DNA of 64,000 nucleotides from Novosphingobium sp. (GCF_027489515.1 NZ_JAIXZS010000041.1:40682-104681), one strand, 5' to 3'; shown: positions 44,985 through 53,629, numbered from the stretch's first letter. Made by a program: numbers and translations. The notes: generated from the sequence alone by a model not told the origin.

Positions 44985-45812
44985 TTACTGCCGGCCATGC
45001 GAGCCGAAAAACAGCGCCTGGCTTATGGCGGTGCGAACGCTCTCGTCGCGAAACGGCTTGCCGATCAGAAATGCCGGCTCCGGTCGCTCGCCTGTCAGCA
45101 GCATCTCGGGAAAGGCCGTGATGAAGATGACGGGCACGTCGCTCAGCCGGGCAATTGCATCGACCGCATCGATGCCGGAACTGCCATCAGCCAGTTGCAC
45201 ATCACTGAGCACCAGATTGGGCTTCTCCCGCTCGAACAGGATTCTGGCCTGCGCGGCTTTGGTCGCATTGGCAACTACGCGGTGGCCGGCCTCGGCGACG
45301 ATGCTTTCGAGATGGCTGGCGATCAGTCCCTCGTCCTCGATCACAAGGACGCGCACCGGTTCTTCCAGCCCGAGTTCCGTGACCGCCTGCTGGACGAGTT
45401 TGTCCGTCTCGCTTTCGGGCAGGCCAAGGATGGCCCCGGTCTGCGCCACGGAAAACCCTTCAAGCTGATTGAGCAGCAGCGCCTGCCTCGGCAAGCTGGG
45501 CACGCGGGCGATCTGTGAGCTGTGATCGGCAACCGCACCTTGCGAACGCGGTACGTCGAGCGACGTCCACAGCCTGGTGAAAGCCCGAAACAGCGCGATC
45601 GTGCCATCGCAGATCTCGGCGTGGACCGCCGGATCGTGAAGCGAGGATTCGAGAAGTTCGCGCACCACCGCATCCCCTGCCGATTGCCGACCGGTGAGGG
45701 AGCGGGCGTAGCGCCTGAGATAGGGCAGCGCCCGCGCGAGGTCGGTATCCGCTTGATCGCGGGGCGCCGGTTCTCCGCCTGCACGCTTGGAAGGATAGGA
45801 TTGCGTACTCAT
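44985..45812 (-). CDS. phyR: PhyR general-stress response regulator
   Basis: 275 residues. Residues about 20-145 form an ECF sigma-like domain (LARALPYLRRYARSLTG, QALLLNQLEGFSVAQTGAIL). A receiver domain follows from about 153 (VRVLVIEDEGLIASHLE) with phospho-acceptor Asp204 in LVLSDVQL. This reversed sigma-like/receiver order is diagnostic of PhyR, whose phosphorylated form binds NepR and frees EcfG. The ATG at 45812 was chosen over longer frames. A GGAAC/CGTTT pair upstream suggests positive feedback by EcfG. nepR follows, and a sensor kinase lies upstream on the same strand. Confidence 0.95.
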   Translation of the reverse strand: MSTQSYPSKRAGGEPAPRDQADTDLARALPYLRRYARSLTGRQSAGDAVVRELLESSLHDPAVHAEICDGTIALFRAFTRLWTSLDVPRSQGAVADHSSQIARVPSLPRQALLLNQLEGFSVAQTGAILGLPESETDKLVQQAVTELGLEEPVRVLVIEDEGLIASHLESIVAEAGHRVVANATKAAQARILFEREKPNLVLSDVQLADGSSGIDAVDAIARLSDVPVIFITAFPEMLLTGERPEPAFLIGKPFRDESVRTAISQALFFGSHGRQ

Positions 45813-45876
45813 GCGAAGTCCCGTGTGGCAATGCCTGGATGTCGAACCGCATTCAGGCGTGAAGTGATCCTGTGAC

Positions 45877-45901
45877 AAACGGCCAAACGAGTGATTGTTC
45901 C
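45877..45901 (-). promoter_or_regulatory. EcfG-type promoter candidate before phyR
   Basis: Reading leftward: GGAAC, 15-bp spacer, CGTTT. The spacer is one base shorter than the usual 16-17, so the match is probable rather than firm. It ends 65 bp before the phyR start. Confidence 0.5.
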
Positions 45902-46031
45902 GACGATTGGCAAAAAATCCGCGACAAATCGCTTCCGGCACGGCCAAGGTCATGCTTCGCTGCAAGCAGGGTCTGGCCGGCGACAGGCAGCATGTGCGCG
46001 CTGTCATCCGGCAGGTCTGGCACGCTGGCCC

Positions 46032-47102
46032 CTACGGTGAGGCTTGCCTTTGCCCCGGGGGTAAGCCCGGTGGGCGGTGGATTTCGGTGCATAGCCCGCG
46101 GCCGGGGCTGGTCTGTTCGAACTGTGCGCCAAGGAAATGCACCATCGATCGGATGATCTGCGAGCCGAGCCCCGTCCCCGAGGGCGTCGTGCTCATGCCC
46201 ATGCCGACGCCGTCGTCCTCCACGCGCAGACGGTAGCCATCGCTCCCATCGGTGCGGAACGTGATCCGGACCTCGCCGGGCTCGTTCTCCGAATAGGCGT
46301 ACTTGCAGGCATTGCTGACCAGTTCGTTGATCAGGATGCCGAAGGTAATCGCGGTGGCGGCGGGCAGCGACGCATTCTCTGCCTCGACAGATATCGCGCG
46401 CCGTACGCTGTGGCTCGAGTAAGTGCGCGAGAGATCGCGCGCCATCCCCTCGATGTAGTCTGCCATGTTGACGTCATGGACGCTGGTGCCGGAATAGAGC
46501 TGCTGGTGGACGCGGGCGACCGCCTGGATCCGGGTCTGTACATCCTGCAGCATGGCCTTGGCTTCTGCTCCCTGCGCGCGGCGACTCTGGAGGTGCGCGA
46601 TTGTCGAGACCATCTGCAGGCTGTTTGCCACGCGGTGATTGACCTCGTGGAGCAAGGCGGCAAGCTGCTTGTTGGTCTCGCGCAGTTCGTGTTCGGCACG
46701 GTCCTTCAGCTTGCGCATGCGCAAGGTCTCGAGCGCCTGGTGGAGCGTGTTCGTCAGCAGTTCGAAGAAGTCTTCGGGTGCCGACTTCACGACATAATCG
46801 ACCGCGCCCGCCTTGAGCGCATCGACCGCAATGCTGCTGTCGTCCGACCCCGTGACGTAGATGACAGCAGGCGGCGAAGGCAGGGCCATCAGCTGTTCCA
46901 GCGTATCCATGCCGCTCATCCCCGGCATGACATGGCCGAGCACCACGAGATCGAAGGGCTGCTGGCGCGCAAGACGCAACCCCTCCAAGCCTGAGAGCAC
47001 ACAGATGAGCGTGCAGCCCATGCTTTCGAGATGACGCTTTGTGAGGCGGCACAAGTGATGGTCATCGTCGATGTAGAGGATGTTCGATTCAGACAGCGGC
47101 AT
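46032..47102 (-). CDS. Hybrid receiver-HisKA_2 sensor histidine kinase with degenerate receiver
   Basis: 356 residues. An N-terminal receiver-like domain (residues 6-120) reads VVLGHVMPGMSG, with Gly56 where the phospho-acceptor Asp should stand; the other acidic residues (IDDDHH) and the late Lys (VVKSAPED) remain. The kinase core is of the HisKA_2 type: H-box LLHEVNHRVANSLQMVS with His156, N-box LINELVSNACKYAYSENEPGE, and GVGMG and GTGLGSQII in the ATP site. Kinases of this class phosphorylate PhyR, and this one lies just upstream of phyR. It may sense through the receiver-like domain or a partner, not by its own receiver phosphorylation. Confidence 0.9.
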   Translation of the reverse strand: MPLSESNILYIDDDHHLCRLTKRHLESMGCTLICVLSGLEGLRLARQQPFDLVVLGHVMPGMSGMDTLEQLMALPSPPAVIYVTGSDDSSIAVDALKAGAVDYVVKSAPEDFFELLTNTLHQALETLRMRKLKDRAEHELRETNKQLAALLHEVNHRVANSLQMVSTIAHLQSRRAQGAEAKAMLQDVQTRIQAVARVHQQLYSGTSVHDVNMADYIEGMARDLSRTYSSHSVRRAISVEAENASLPAATAITFGILINELVSNACKYAYSENEPGEVRITFRTDGSDGYRLRVEDDGVGMGMSTTPSGTGLGSQIIRSMVHFLGAQFEQTSPGRGLCTEIHRPPGLPPGQRQASP

Positions 47103-47132
47103 CAGGCACCCATCTGCGCTGGGTCCGGTGGT

Positions 47133-47245
47133 TCATGATGGGAGATCCTCATTTTCATCCGGGCAGCACGCGGGCATGGATAGGCTGAAAATCGAGCCTG
47201 CGCGGGGATCGGATTCTACGCTGATCAGATGGCCGAACTGGCAGG
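47133..47245 (-). pseudogene. Remnant of a histidine kinase C-terminus
   Basis: Read leftward the frame gives GHLISVESDPRAGSIFSLSM followed by about 14 residues and a stop. GH-ISVES-P-xGS-FSLS is the normal end of a histidine-kinase ATPase domain. No N- or G-boxes remain upstream in frame. It is probably the tail of a kinase gene lost by deletion, 31 bp before the present kinase gene. Confidence 0.5.
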
Positions 47246-47330
47246 TGGCCGCCCTTTCATGGACAACCTGCTGCCGAACCGACCAGCGCACCGCGCCATC
47301 CCGAAAATGCCTTCTAATCGATGTTGTCCC

Positions 47331-47357
47331 GGAACTTTGGGCTGGCTGGCCGCATTA
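47331..47357 (+). promoter_or_regulatory. EcfG-type promoter candidate for katE
   Basis: GGAAC, 17-bp spacer, CATTA: an intact -35 and a one-base variant of the -10 (CATT for CGTT). It ends 56 bp before the katE start. Confidence 0.55.
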
Positions 47358-47413
47358 ACGGTCATCTCCCGTCCGGTGCGCGCTGCGCCGGGCTCCCATG
47401 ATCGGAACACCCC

Positions 47414-49510
47414 ATGTCGCAGGACCACCCCCGCTTCGAGACATCACCCGGACAAGGCGGTGAGACGCACCAGCATCTGCCCCCCGGCGGCCCGCACGAT
47501 ACGTCTGCTGCGCACCTGACCACGAACCAGGGCCTGCGCATAAGCGACAACCAGAACAGCTTGACGGTGGGACCACGCGGCCCGGTGCTGCTCGAAGACT
47601 TCGCGCTGCGCGAGAAGATCTTCCACTTCGACCACGAGCGAATTCCGGAACGTGTGGTCCATGCCCGCGGATCCGGTGCCCACGGGTTCTTCGAATGTAC
47701 CCGCGCAATACCGGAGCTGACCCGCGCCGCGCCCTTTCTGCAGCGCGGCAAGAAGACGCCGCTGTTCGCGCGCTTCTCGACCGTGGCGGGCGGGGCTGGC
47801 AGTGCCGATACCCCGCGCGATGTGCGCGGCTTCGCGGTCAAGTTCTACACCGAGGAAGGCAACTGGGACCTCGTCGGCAACAACATCCCGGTGTTCTTCA
47901 TTCAGGACGCGATCAAGTTTCCCGATCTTGTCCATGCCGTGAAAATGGAAGCGGACAAGGGCTATCCGCAGGCGGCCAGCGCGCATGACACGTTCTGGGA
48001 CTTCATCAGCCTGATGCCCGAGGCAATGCACATGGTGATGTGGCAGATGAGCGACCGCACATTGCCGCGCTCGCCGCGCTTCATGGAAGGCTTCGGGATC
48101 CACACGTTCCGGCTGGTCAATGCAGCGGGCGAGGGGAAGCTCGTGAAGTTCCACTGGAAGCCGGTGCTGGGCGTGCAGTCGACGACCTGGGACGAAGCGG
48201 TGAAGATCGCCGGGGCAGACCCCGATTACCACCGCCGCGACCTTTACGAGACGATCGAACTCGGGGCATTTCCGCAGTGGGAGCTTGGCCTGCAGATCTT
48301 CGATGAGGCTTGGGCGGCGGAACAACCCTATGATGTGCTTGATGCAACCAAGCTGATCCCTGAGGAAGTCGTGCCCGTGACGATCGTTGGGCGCATGACG
48401 CTCGACCGCAATCCGGACAATTTTTTTGCCGAGACCGAGCAGGTTGCGTTCTGTCCCACCAACATCGTGCCGGGGATCGACTTCACCGCCGATCCGCTAC
48501 TGCAGGGGCGACTGTTTTCCTACCTCGACACGCAGAAATCGCGGCTGGGCACGACGAACTTCCACCAGCTGCCGATCAATGCGCCGCGCTGCCCGTTCCA
48601 GAACTTCCAGCGCGACGGGATGATGCAGATGAGCGTGCCGCAGGGGCGCGCCAACTATGAGCCCAACAGCCTCGACGAAATCGGCGAGCTGGCCGGCCCG
48701 CGCGAGTGCCCCACGACCGGCTTCGTCACCTACCCCAACGTCGAGGCGCATGATGGCGGGCACGAACGGCTGCGGGTGCGCCCCGCGCTGTTCGCCGACC
48801 ACTATTCACAGGCGCGCCTGTTCTATCGATCGCAGACACCGGTGGAGCAGGCGCATCTCGCCAGCGCGCTGGTGTTCGAGCTTGCGAAGGTCGGGCTTGA
48901 GCATGTCCGCCAGCGGATGCTGAAGCTGCTCGGCGCGGTCGACATCGACCTCGCGCACCGGGTTGCGGCCGCCCTGACGATGCCGCTGCCCGCCCCGGCC
49001 GACACAGCCGCGCCAGTCCTCGACATGGCGCCATCGCCCGCGCTTTCGATCCTTGGCAAGAGTCTGCCCAAGATGGCCGGTCGCACGGTTGCGATCCTCT
49101 TCGCCGAGGATTCCAGCCGCGCGAGTATCGAGCGCATGCGCGAAGCGATCGAAGCGCAGCAAGGCCGGGTGGTGATGGTTTCGCAGCGGACCGGTCTGAT
49201 CCCGGTGCGCGACGGCTCGCTCAAGGCGGATGCAAAGCTGGAGGGCAGCCCATCCGCACTGTTCGATGCGGTGGCGTCCATCATTCCGCCGGAAGCGCTC
49301 GCCGCCCTGCGCGCCGATCATGCGGCGCGGAACTGGCTTGCCGATGCCTATGCCCATTGCAAGACGATCGGGGCCTGCCCCGCGACGCTGCGCTTGCTGG
49401 GAGAATGGGGAATTGCGGTCGACGAAGGCGTAACCAACCTTCAGGATTTCCCCCACGTCGCACCGGCGCGCCACTGGGCCCGCGAACCGCGGGTACGCCT
49501 GCTGGCCTGA
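47414..49510 (+). CDS. katE: Large-subunit catalase (HPII type)
   Basis: 698 residues, the long catalase form. Catalytic His83 is in [13 protein letters not shown], the distal Asn in VGNNIPVFF (156-157), and the haem-ligand Tyr in [14 protein letters not shown]. The core ends near residue 510. A C-terminal DJ-1/GATase-like domain (about 550-698) begins [20 protein letters not shown], as in KatE. It removes hydrogen peroxide in the cytoplasm. An EcfG-type promoter lies upstream, and the gene is divergent from the stress-signalling operon, consistent with general-stress control. Confidence 0.96.
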   Translation: MSQDHPRFETSPGQGGETHQHLPPGGPHDTSAAHLTTNQGLRISDNQNSLTVGPRGPVLLEDFALREKIFHFDHERIPERVVHARGSGAHGFFECTRAIPELTRAAPFLQRGKKTPLFARFSTVAGGAGSADTPRDVRGFAVKFYTEEGNWDLVGNNIPVFFIQDAIKFPDLVHAVKMEADKGYPQAASAHDTFWDFISLMPEAMHMVMWQMSDRTLPRSPRFMEGFGIHTFRLVNAAGEGKLVKFHWKPVLGVQSTTWDEAVKIAGADPDYHRRDLYETIELGAFPQWELGLQIFDEAWAAEQPYDVLDATKLIPEEVVPVTIVGRMTLDRNPDNFFAETEQVAFCPTNIVPGIDFTADPLLQGRLFSYLDTQKSRLGTTNFHQLPINAPRCPFQNFQRDGMMQMSVPQGRANYEPNSLDEIGELAGPRECPTTGFVTYPNVEAHDGGHERLRVRPALFADHYSQARLFYRSQTPVEQAHLASALVFELAKVGLEHVRQRMLKLLGAVDIDLAHRVAAALTMPLPAPADTAAPVLDMAPSPALSILGKSLPKMAGRTVAILFAEDSSRASIERMREAIEAQQGRVVMVSQRTGLIPVRDGSLKADAKLEGSPSALFDAVASIIPPEALAALRADHAARNWLADAYAHCKTIGACPATLRLLGEWGIAVDEGVTNLQDFPHVAPARHWAREPRVRLLA

Positions 49511-49678
49511 GGCGCATGCGTTCCCGCACGCGCGCGGCTCGACCCGAATGTCGCCCGTTCTGCCCGATCTGGCCTCGACTGGACCGGCGAGCTGGCCTTT
49601 CACGCGCGCGCAGAAACGACTGATTTTTCTGTGTGTTAGGCGAACATTTCCAATCCCCCGAAAAAGGAAATCGAGACC

Positions 49679-50290
49679 ATGCCGTTCACCCTTCCCCCGC
49701 TCCCCTACACACCCGACGCGCTCGCGCCGCACATGTCAGCGGAGACGCTCGAGTATCATCACGGGAAGCACCACCAGGCTTATATCGACAAAACCAACCA
49801 GCTGATGACGGAGGCCGGGCTGCAGGGCCGCTCGCTGGTCGATGTCATCCGTTCGGCGGAATCCGATCCGCTGCGTAACAACGCGGGACAGCTGTGGAAC
49901 CACAGCTTCTTCTGGCAGTGTCTCTCGCCCGAGCAGACCACCCCGCCGGAGCCGCTGATGCACCTTATTACGCGCGATTTCGGATCGCTCGAGGCGCTCA
50001 ACAAGAAGCTTGCCGAAGTGGCGGTCGCGCACTTCGGCAGCGGCTGGGCATGGCTTATGCTGGTGGATGGCGCGCTGCAGGTCACGTCGCTGCATGATGG
50101 CGATACGCCGATCGCGCATGGCGGCATGGCGCCTCTGCTAACGATCGATTTGTGGGAGCACGCCTATTACATCGACTATCGCAACGCCCGGCCCAAGTAC
50201 GTCGAAGCGCTTCTGGCGGCGCTGATCAACTGGGAGTTCGTCGCGCTCAATCTCGATGGGAACGGCATCCAGCGCGCCAACCAGGACTGA
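49679..50290 (+). CDS. sodB: Iron superoxide dismutase
   Basis: 203 residues, the usual length for Fe/Mn-SOD. Metal ligands are His27 (EYHHGKHHQAY), His75 (LWNHSFFW), Asp157 and His161 (IDLWEHAYYIDYRN). The AHFGSGWAWLM and QLWNHSF context favours iron over manganese. No signal peptide, so cytoplasmic. AAAGGAAA precedes the ATG. It lies after katE in the same direction with a 168-bp gap, in which I see no EcfG promoter, so its control may differ. Confidence 0.95.
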   Translation: MPFTLPPLPYTPDALAPHMSAETLEYHHGKHHQAYIDKTNQLMTEAGLQGRSLVDVIRSAESDPLRNNAGQLWNHSFFWQCLSPEQTTPPEPLMHLITRDFGSLEALNKKLAEVAVAHFGSGWAWLMLVDGALQVTSLHDGDTPIAHGGMAPLLTIDLWEHAYYIDYRNARPKYVEALLAALINWEFVALNLDGNGIQRANQD

Positions 50291-50313
50291 CGAACGCATT
50301 TGCTTTTGGTGTA

Positions 50314-50350
50314 AAAGCGGGGCGGCCCGATCAAGGACCGCCCTGCTTTC
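50314..50350. terminator. Bidirectional terminator between sodB and a convergent membrane gene
   Basis: Arms AAAGCGGGGCGG and ACCGCCCTGCTTT pair imperfectly around CCCGATCAAGG, with A-rich text on the left and T-rich text on the right, suiting both convergent genes. Confidence 0.7.
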
Positions 50351-50356
50351 TTCTGG

Positions 50357-50935
50357 TCAGGGATGACGGTCGCGCAGCGCCCCGCCGATGACCGCCGCAA
50401 CCGCCGAAACGAACGCGCCGGACATCATCGCAATCGCGCTGAAAATGGCCGAAGCGGCGGCGGTCTTCCGCAAGAGTTCCGGATCGATCGCCGGCACATT
50501 GTCCGGGGTCACCCCATGGGGCGCAACCGCGGCCGCCAGCACGGCGACACCTGCCACGACCACTGTCGCGGTGGCCCAGGTGAGCATCCCGTGCGCGGTA
50601 TCGCGGAAGAACACCTCGTCACCGTGCAGGCTTGCCCAGCGTACGCGCATCCGCCCTGCGACATAGCCGCCGAGCGCGAAGGACAGCCAGTGTGTGCCGA
50701 TCAGCCAGAGACCCACAGCGATGCGGAACTCGCTCGACGAGGTCTGCCCGGAGGGCCAGCCGGCGGTTTGGGCCATGCCAAGACCGGCGCCCAGCGTGAA
50801 CAAGGTGAGCCATGTGGCGATGGCGGTTGCTCCGCCGGCGAAGATCGCGGGCCAGGTCACGGCCGAACTGCCGGATTCCAGCTGCGTGCCAGCCGGATAG
50901 AGCGCAGGATCAAGCGCGGAGTGTGGTTGGGACAT
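50357..50935 (-). CDS. Membrane protein of unknown function in the stress island
   Basis: 192 residues with four hydrophobic helices: WPAIFAGGATAIATWLTLFT, IAVGLWLIGTHWLSFALGGY, MLTWATATVVVAGVAVLAAA and ASAIFSAIAMMSGAFVSAVA. The GGYVAGRMR segment after helix 2 and the overall pattern resemble uncharacterised proteobacterial membrane proteins often encoded near PRC-barrel genes. It begins 5 nt after the stop of a 25-residue membrane peptide gene, so the two form one unit. Function unknown. Confidence 0.8.
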   Translation of the reverse strand: MSQPHSALDPALYPAGTQLESGSSAVTWPAIFAGGATAIATWLTLFTLGAGLGMAQTAGWPSGQTSSSEFRIAVGLWLIGTHWLSFALGGYVAGRMRVRWASLHGDEVFFRDTAHGMLTWATATVVVAGVAVLAAAVAPHGVTPDNVPAIDPELLRKTAAASAIFSAIAMMSGAFVSAVAAVIGGALRDRHP

Positions 50936-50940
50936 CACGA

Positions 50941-51018
50941 TCAATGCCAGAACAAGGCGAGGAGAATGATGATCGGCAGCGGAATGCCCAGCAGCCAGAG
51001 AAGAATGCCCTTGCCCAT
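50941..51018 (-). CDS. 25-residue hydrophobic membrane peptide
   Basis: Sequence begins MGKGILLWLLGIPLPIIILL and ends ALFWH, a single membrane segment with a double-proline hinge. AAGGAT lies eight bases before the ATG, and the next gene starts 5 nt after the stop, which supports translation. Upstream, GGAAC and a weak -10 (GATTT after 16 bp) at 51057-51082 could be an EcfG promoter. Similar tiny membrane peptides occur in general-stress regulons of alphaproteobacteria. No function known. Confidence 0.65.
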   Translation of the reverse strand: MGKGILLWLLGIPLPIIILLALFWH

Positions 51019-51154
51019 AAATGTAATCCTTGTCGTTACGAGTGGCGATGTTCGCAAAATCCGCGCGGCGGGGGTTTGTTCCCGTGGCGAAACATTCCCG
51101 GCGCTCGCCAGTTGCCTCCCATGATGGCGTGCACCGGGACATTGCGAGGATGAC

Positions 51155-51727
51155 GTGCTGAGCGAACTGGCAAACTGGGCCGCGCCGGTCGCGACGATTG
51201 CGGCCGCCATGATGACCGCTGCCAACCTCGGCGCGCGGGTCACCGGGTGGGGCTTTGCGGTGTTCACGCTGGGTTCGTTGTGCTGGATCGCGGTAGGCCT
51301 TTCGGGAGGCCAGACGAGCCTCGTGGTCGCCAACGGGGCGCTGTTCGTGATCAACGCCATCGGGGTCTGGCGCTGGCTCGGTCTTCAAAGCGCGCGCGAG
51401 GATGGCGCAGGGGCGGCCAAACAGGCCAGCCGCCGCGCCGCTACACCGACGCTGTTTCCGGCGACCGAGCTGGCCGGCATGCCTGTGGTGACCTTGGCCG
51501 GAGAGGAGCTAGGTCTGGCGGTTGAAGCGCTGGTCGAATGCCTGTCCGCGCAGATAAGCTACGTCGTCGTATCGACGGCAGGCAGCTGGATGGTCGACGA
51601 GATCTTGCGCGCTGTGCCTTGCGGGCAGCTCACCTTCCAGCCGGACCGGCTCGTGCTTGCCCTTTCCCGAGAGGCGTTTGCCGAGCTGTCGCCGCTGCCA
51701 AAGGGCGATTGGCCCGCCGCGCTCTAG
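51155..51727 (+). CDS. Membrane protein with C-terminal PRC-barrel-like domain
   Basis: 190 residues from a GTG start with GAGGA six bases upstream. Two or three N-terminal helices (VATIAAAMMTAANLGARVTG, WGFAVFTLGSLCWIAVGL, GALFVINAIGVWRWLGL) are followed by a soluble region. The stretch TELAGMPVVTLAGEELGLAVEALVE begins a PRC-barrel-like fold. PRC barrels bind partner proteins or RNA-processing factors; here a stress-envelope role is likely but unproven. It is divergent from the small membrane peptide operon. Confidence 0.75.
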   Translation: MLSELANWAAPVATIAAAMMTAANLGARVTGWGFAVFTLGSLCWIAVGLSGGQTSLVVANGALFVINAIGVWRWLGLQSAREDGAGAAKQASRRAATPTLFPATELAGMPVVTLAGEELGLAVEALVECLSAQISYVVVSTAGSWMVDEILRAVPCGQLTFQPDRLVLALSREAFAELSPLPKGDWPAAL

Positions 51728-51781
51728 CGCGATGGGGCGGACAGGGCGCAAGCCGCAGCACCGGTGCCACCGCCGGGCGCC

Positions 51782-51806
51782 GGAACCTCCACCAACGTCT
51801 GGCGTT
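51782..51806 (+). promoter_or_regulatory. EcfG-type promoter before the YqcI/GntA-like gene
   Basis: GGAAC, 16-bp spacer, CGTT is a full consensus match. The -10 ends only 9 bp before the ATG, so the transcript would be nearly leaderless. Confidence 0.65.
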
Positions 51807-51815
51807 CTGACCGGC

Positions 51816-52499
51816 ATGGAAAATCTCCGTGTGGACCTTTCGCCGGCCGAGCTCGACCTTGAGCTGCGCGCCTTCATTGCCGACAAGGCCTTCCCTTGCG
51901 TCGGCGCGAAGTCCGCCGCCGCCACCGGCGGGCTTCACAGCATCGCCGCGCGCGACATGCGGCGCGATGGCGATGATGCAGCCATTGTCGCCGCCCTCGC
52001 AGACTGGGCCGAACGCTCGCGCGAGGCGGGCGACGGGTTCCGCAGCCTCGCCGTGATCTTCCGCGAACCGCTTCCGCTGGACGAGGAACACTTCGAAGCG
52101 ATGATGTGGACGCGGCTTCAGGCCTTGGCCGGCCGCGATGCCCAGACCGGTGCAGGTCCGGACCCTGCCGTAAGTCCCGACCCTGATCACGCCGATTTCG
52201 CGCTGAGTTTCGGCGGCGAGGCTTTCTTCATCGTCGGGCTGCACCCGCAGGCGAGCCGCCCGGGCCGGCGCTTCTCGCGTCCCGCGCTCATCTTCAATCT
52301 CCATGCCCAGTTCGTGAAGCTGCGCGCGGATGCGCAGTATGATCGCATGCGCGCACAGATCATGAAGCGCGATATCGCGCTTGCCGGATCGCCCAATCCG
52401 ATGCTCGCCGATCACGGCTTGCGCAGTGCCGCCCGGCAGTACAGCGGCCGCGCGGTGGGTGCGGACTGGGTATGCCCCTTCCAGGATCCGCGCCAATGA
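51816..52499 (+). CDS. YqcI/YcgG family protein (GntA-like haem protein)
   Basis: 227 residues. Conserved family text is AFPCVGAKSA near the N-terminus, the central FRSLAVIFREPLPLDEEHFE, and the C-terminal FFIVGLHPQASRPGRRFSRP followed by IFNLHAQFVKLRA. A member of this family, GntA, is a haem-dependent N-hydroxylase of a guanidino amino acid. The start codon lies 10 bp after an EcfG -10 element and no ribosome site is present, suggesting a leaderless message. Its stop overlaps the start of the DUF1989 gene as ATGA. Confidence 0.82.
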   Translation: MENLRVDLSPAELDLELRAFIADKAFPCVGAKSAAATGGLHSIAARDMRRDGDDAAIVAALADWAERSREAGDGFRSLAVIFREPLPLDEEHFEAMMWTRLQALAGRDAQTGAGPDPAVSPDPDHADFALSFGGEAFFIVGLHPQASRPGRRFSRPALIFNLHAQFVKLRADAQYDRMRAQIMKRDIALAGSPNPMLADHGLRSAARQYSGRAVGADWVCPFQDPRQ

Positions 52500-53083
52500 G
52501 CCGCGAAGGGATCATCCCGCCGCGCAGCGGCACGGCCTTCGTGCTCGAACAAGGCGAGGTGCTCACCGTGATCGACCCGCTCGGTTCGCAGGTCGCCGAT
52601 TGCGTTGCCTTCGCCGCCGCCGACCCGCGCGAGGCGCTCTCGAGCGGCCGCACGTTCGATTACGAGGAGACGATCCGGTTGACCACCGGCAACCGCTTGT
52701 GGTCGAACCGCTCGAACGTGCTGCTGGAAATCGTTGCGGATACGCTGGGCCAGCATGATTTCCTGCTCGCGCCGTGTAGCGAGGCGACGTTTCGACATTT
52801 CTACAAGGACAAACCCGTTCACCGCGGCTGCCTCGGCAATCTGGCCGAAGCGCTCTCGCCCTTCGGCGTTGCGGTCGATGCCATACCGGTGGCGTTCAAT
52901 CTGTTCATGAACGTGCCGGTGAACGGGGAAACCGGCAGCCTCGCGGTGCTGCCGCCGACCAGCCGTGCAGGCGAGACGATCCGGCTTCGCGCCGAAACCG
53001 ATTGCATCATCGGCCTCACCGCCTGCTCGGCCTATGCCTCGAACGGCGGCACCTTCAAACCCATCCATTTCCGGATCGCCTGA
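52496..53083 (+). CDS. DUF1989 (urea carboxylase-associated) protein
   Basis: 195 residues. Family segments are IIPPRSGTAFVLEQGEVLTV, DPLGSQVADCVAF, SSGRTFDYEETIRLTTGNRLWSNRS split by a turn, and the late FNLFMNVPVNGETG and IGLTACSAY. DUF1989 proteins accompany urea/guanidine carboxylases and fold as a cupin-like barrel. The 4-nt overlap with the YqcI/GntA-like gene suggests both act on one guanidino or urea compound. No carboxylase is encoded nearby. Confidence 0.87.
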   Translation: MSREGIIPPRSGTAFVLEQGEVLTVIDPLGSQVADCVAFAAADPREALSSGRTFDYEETIRLTTGNRLWSNRSNVLLEIVADTLGQHDFLLAPCSEATFRHFYKDKPVHRGCLGNLAEALSPFGVAVDAIPVAFNLFMNVPVNGETGSLAVLPPTSRAGETIRLRAETDCIIGLTACSAYASNGGTFKPIHFRIA

Positions 53084-53146
53084 CCTCCGCACGGCCACCG
53101 CTCGCCCGGTTTCGAGCAGGATCTTGCGCAATCGTGCGCTGGCCAT

Positions 53147-53172
53147 GGATCATTCCGCGACCTGCGCCGTTT
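53147..53172 (+). promoter_or_regulatory. EcfG-type promoter before the PRC-barrel gene
   Basis: GGATC (one change from GGAAC), 16-bp spacer, CGTTT. It ends 29 bp before the ATG at 53202, a normal distance. Confidence 0.55.
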
Positions 53173-53201
53173 CCTCTGAACCAGTCCCCATGGAGACCAT
53201 C

Positions 53202-53594
53202 ATGACCACCGATTTCAACACCACCAATCAGGACAATGCCGCCCCTCTCGAAACCGACGAGACCAATGACATGATCTCCTCGCGCAAGGTCCAGGGGACT
53301 GCAGTTTACGGCCACGACGGCGCCAAGCTCGGCACGATCGAGAGCTTCATGGTCAACAAGGCCTCGGGCCAGGTCGAATATGCCGTGCTCGAATTCGGCG
53401 GCCTGTTCGGCATCGGCAGCGATCACTACCCGATCCCGTGGAACCAGCTGCGCTATTCGCCCGACGAAAGCGGTTACCTGGTCGATCTCGACCGTGATGC
53501 GCTCGAGAAGGCGCCGAAGTACGATGGCGCTGGCGACGATGGTTTCAACACCGCCCGCAGCCACGAAGTCGATACCTACTACAGCACGATCTGA
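53202..53594 (+). CDS. PRC-barrel domain protein
   Basis: 130 residues: an acidic N-terminal tail, then one PRC barrel from about residue 25 (ISSRKVQGTAVYGHDGAKLG, SGQVEYAVLEFGGLFGIGSD, YPIPWNQLRYS), ending in a short Tyr-containing tail. Such cytoplasmic or surface PRC proteins are among the most strongly EcfG-dependent products in sphingomonads and rhizobia. The ATG at 53202 has GGAG upstream; an ATG at 53190 is less likely. A terminator follows. Confidence 0.9.
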   Translation: MTTDFNTTNQDNAAPLETDETNDMISSRKVQGTAVYGHDGAKLGTIESFMVNKASGQVEYAVLEFGGLFGIGSDHYPIPWNQLRYSPDESGYLVDLDRDALEKAPKYDGAGDDGFNTARSHEVDTYYSTI

Positions 53595-53629
53595 TCTGCC
53601 GGGCGCGAGCCCTCCAGACTAGAACGAGG

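Larger units (their letters stand above)
47103..47413. other. 311-bp region between the kinase and katE
   Basis: It contains a histidine-kinase C-terminal remnant on the minus strand (47133-47245) and an EcfG-type promoter for katE (47331-47357). Nothing else is recognised. Confidence 0.6.

Noticed and set aside
51057..51082. Possible EcfG promoter before the 25-residue peptide gene
   Set aside because: GGAAC is present, but the -10 (GATTT) departs too far from CGTTT to list as a separate feature.
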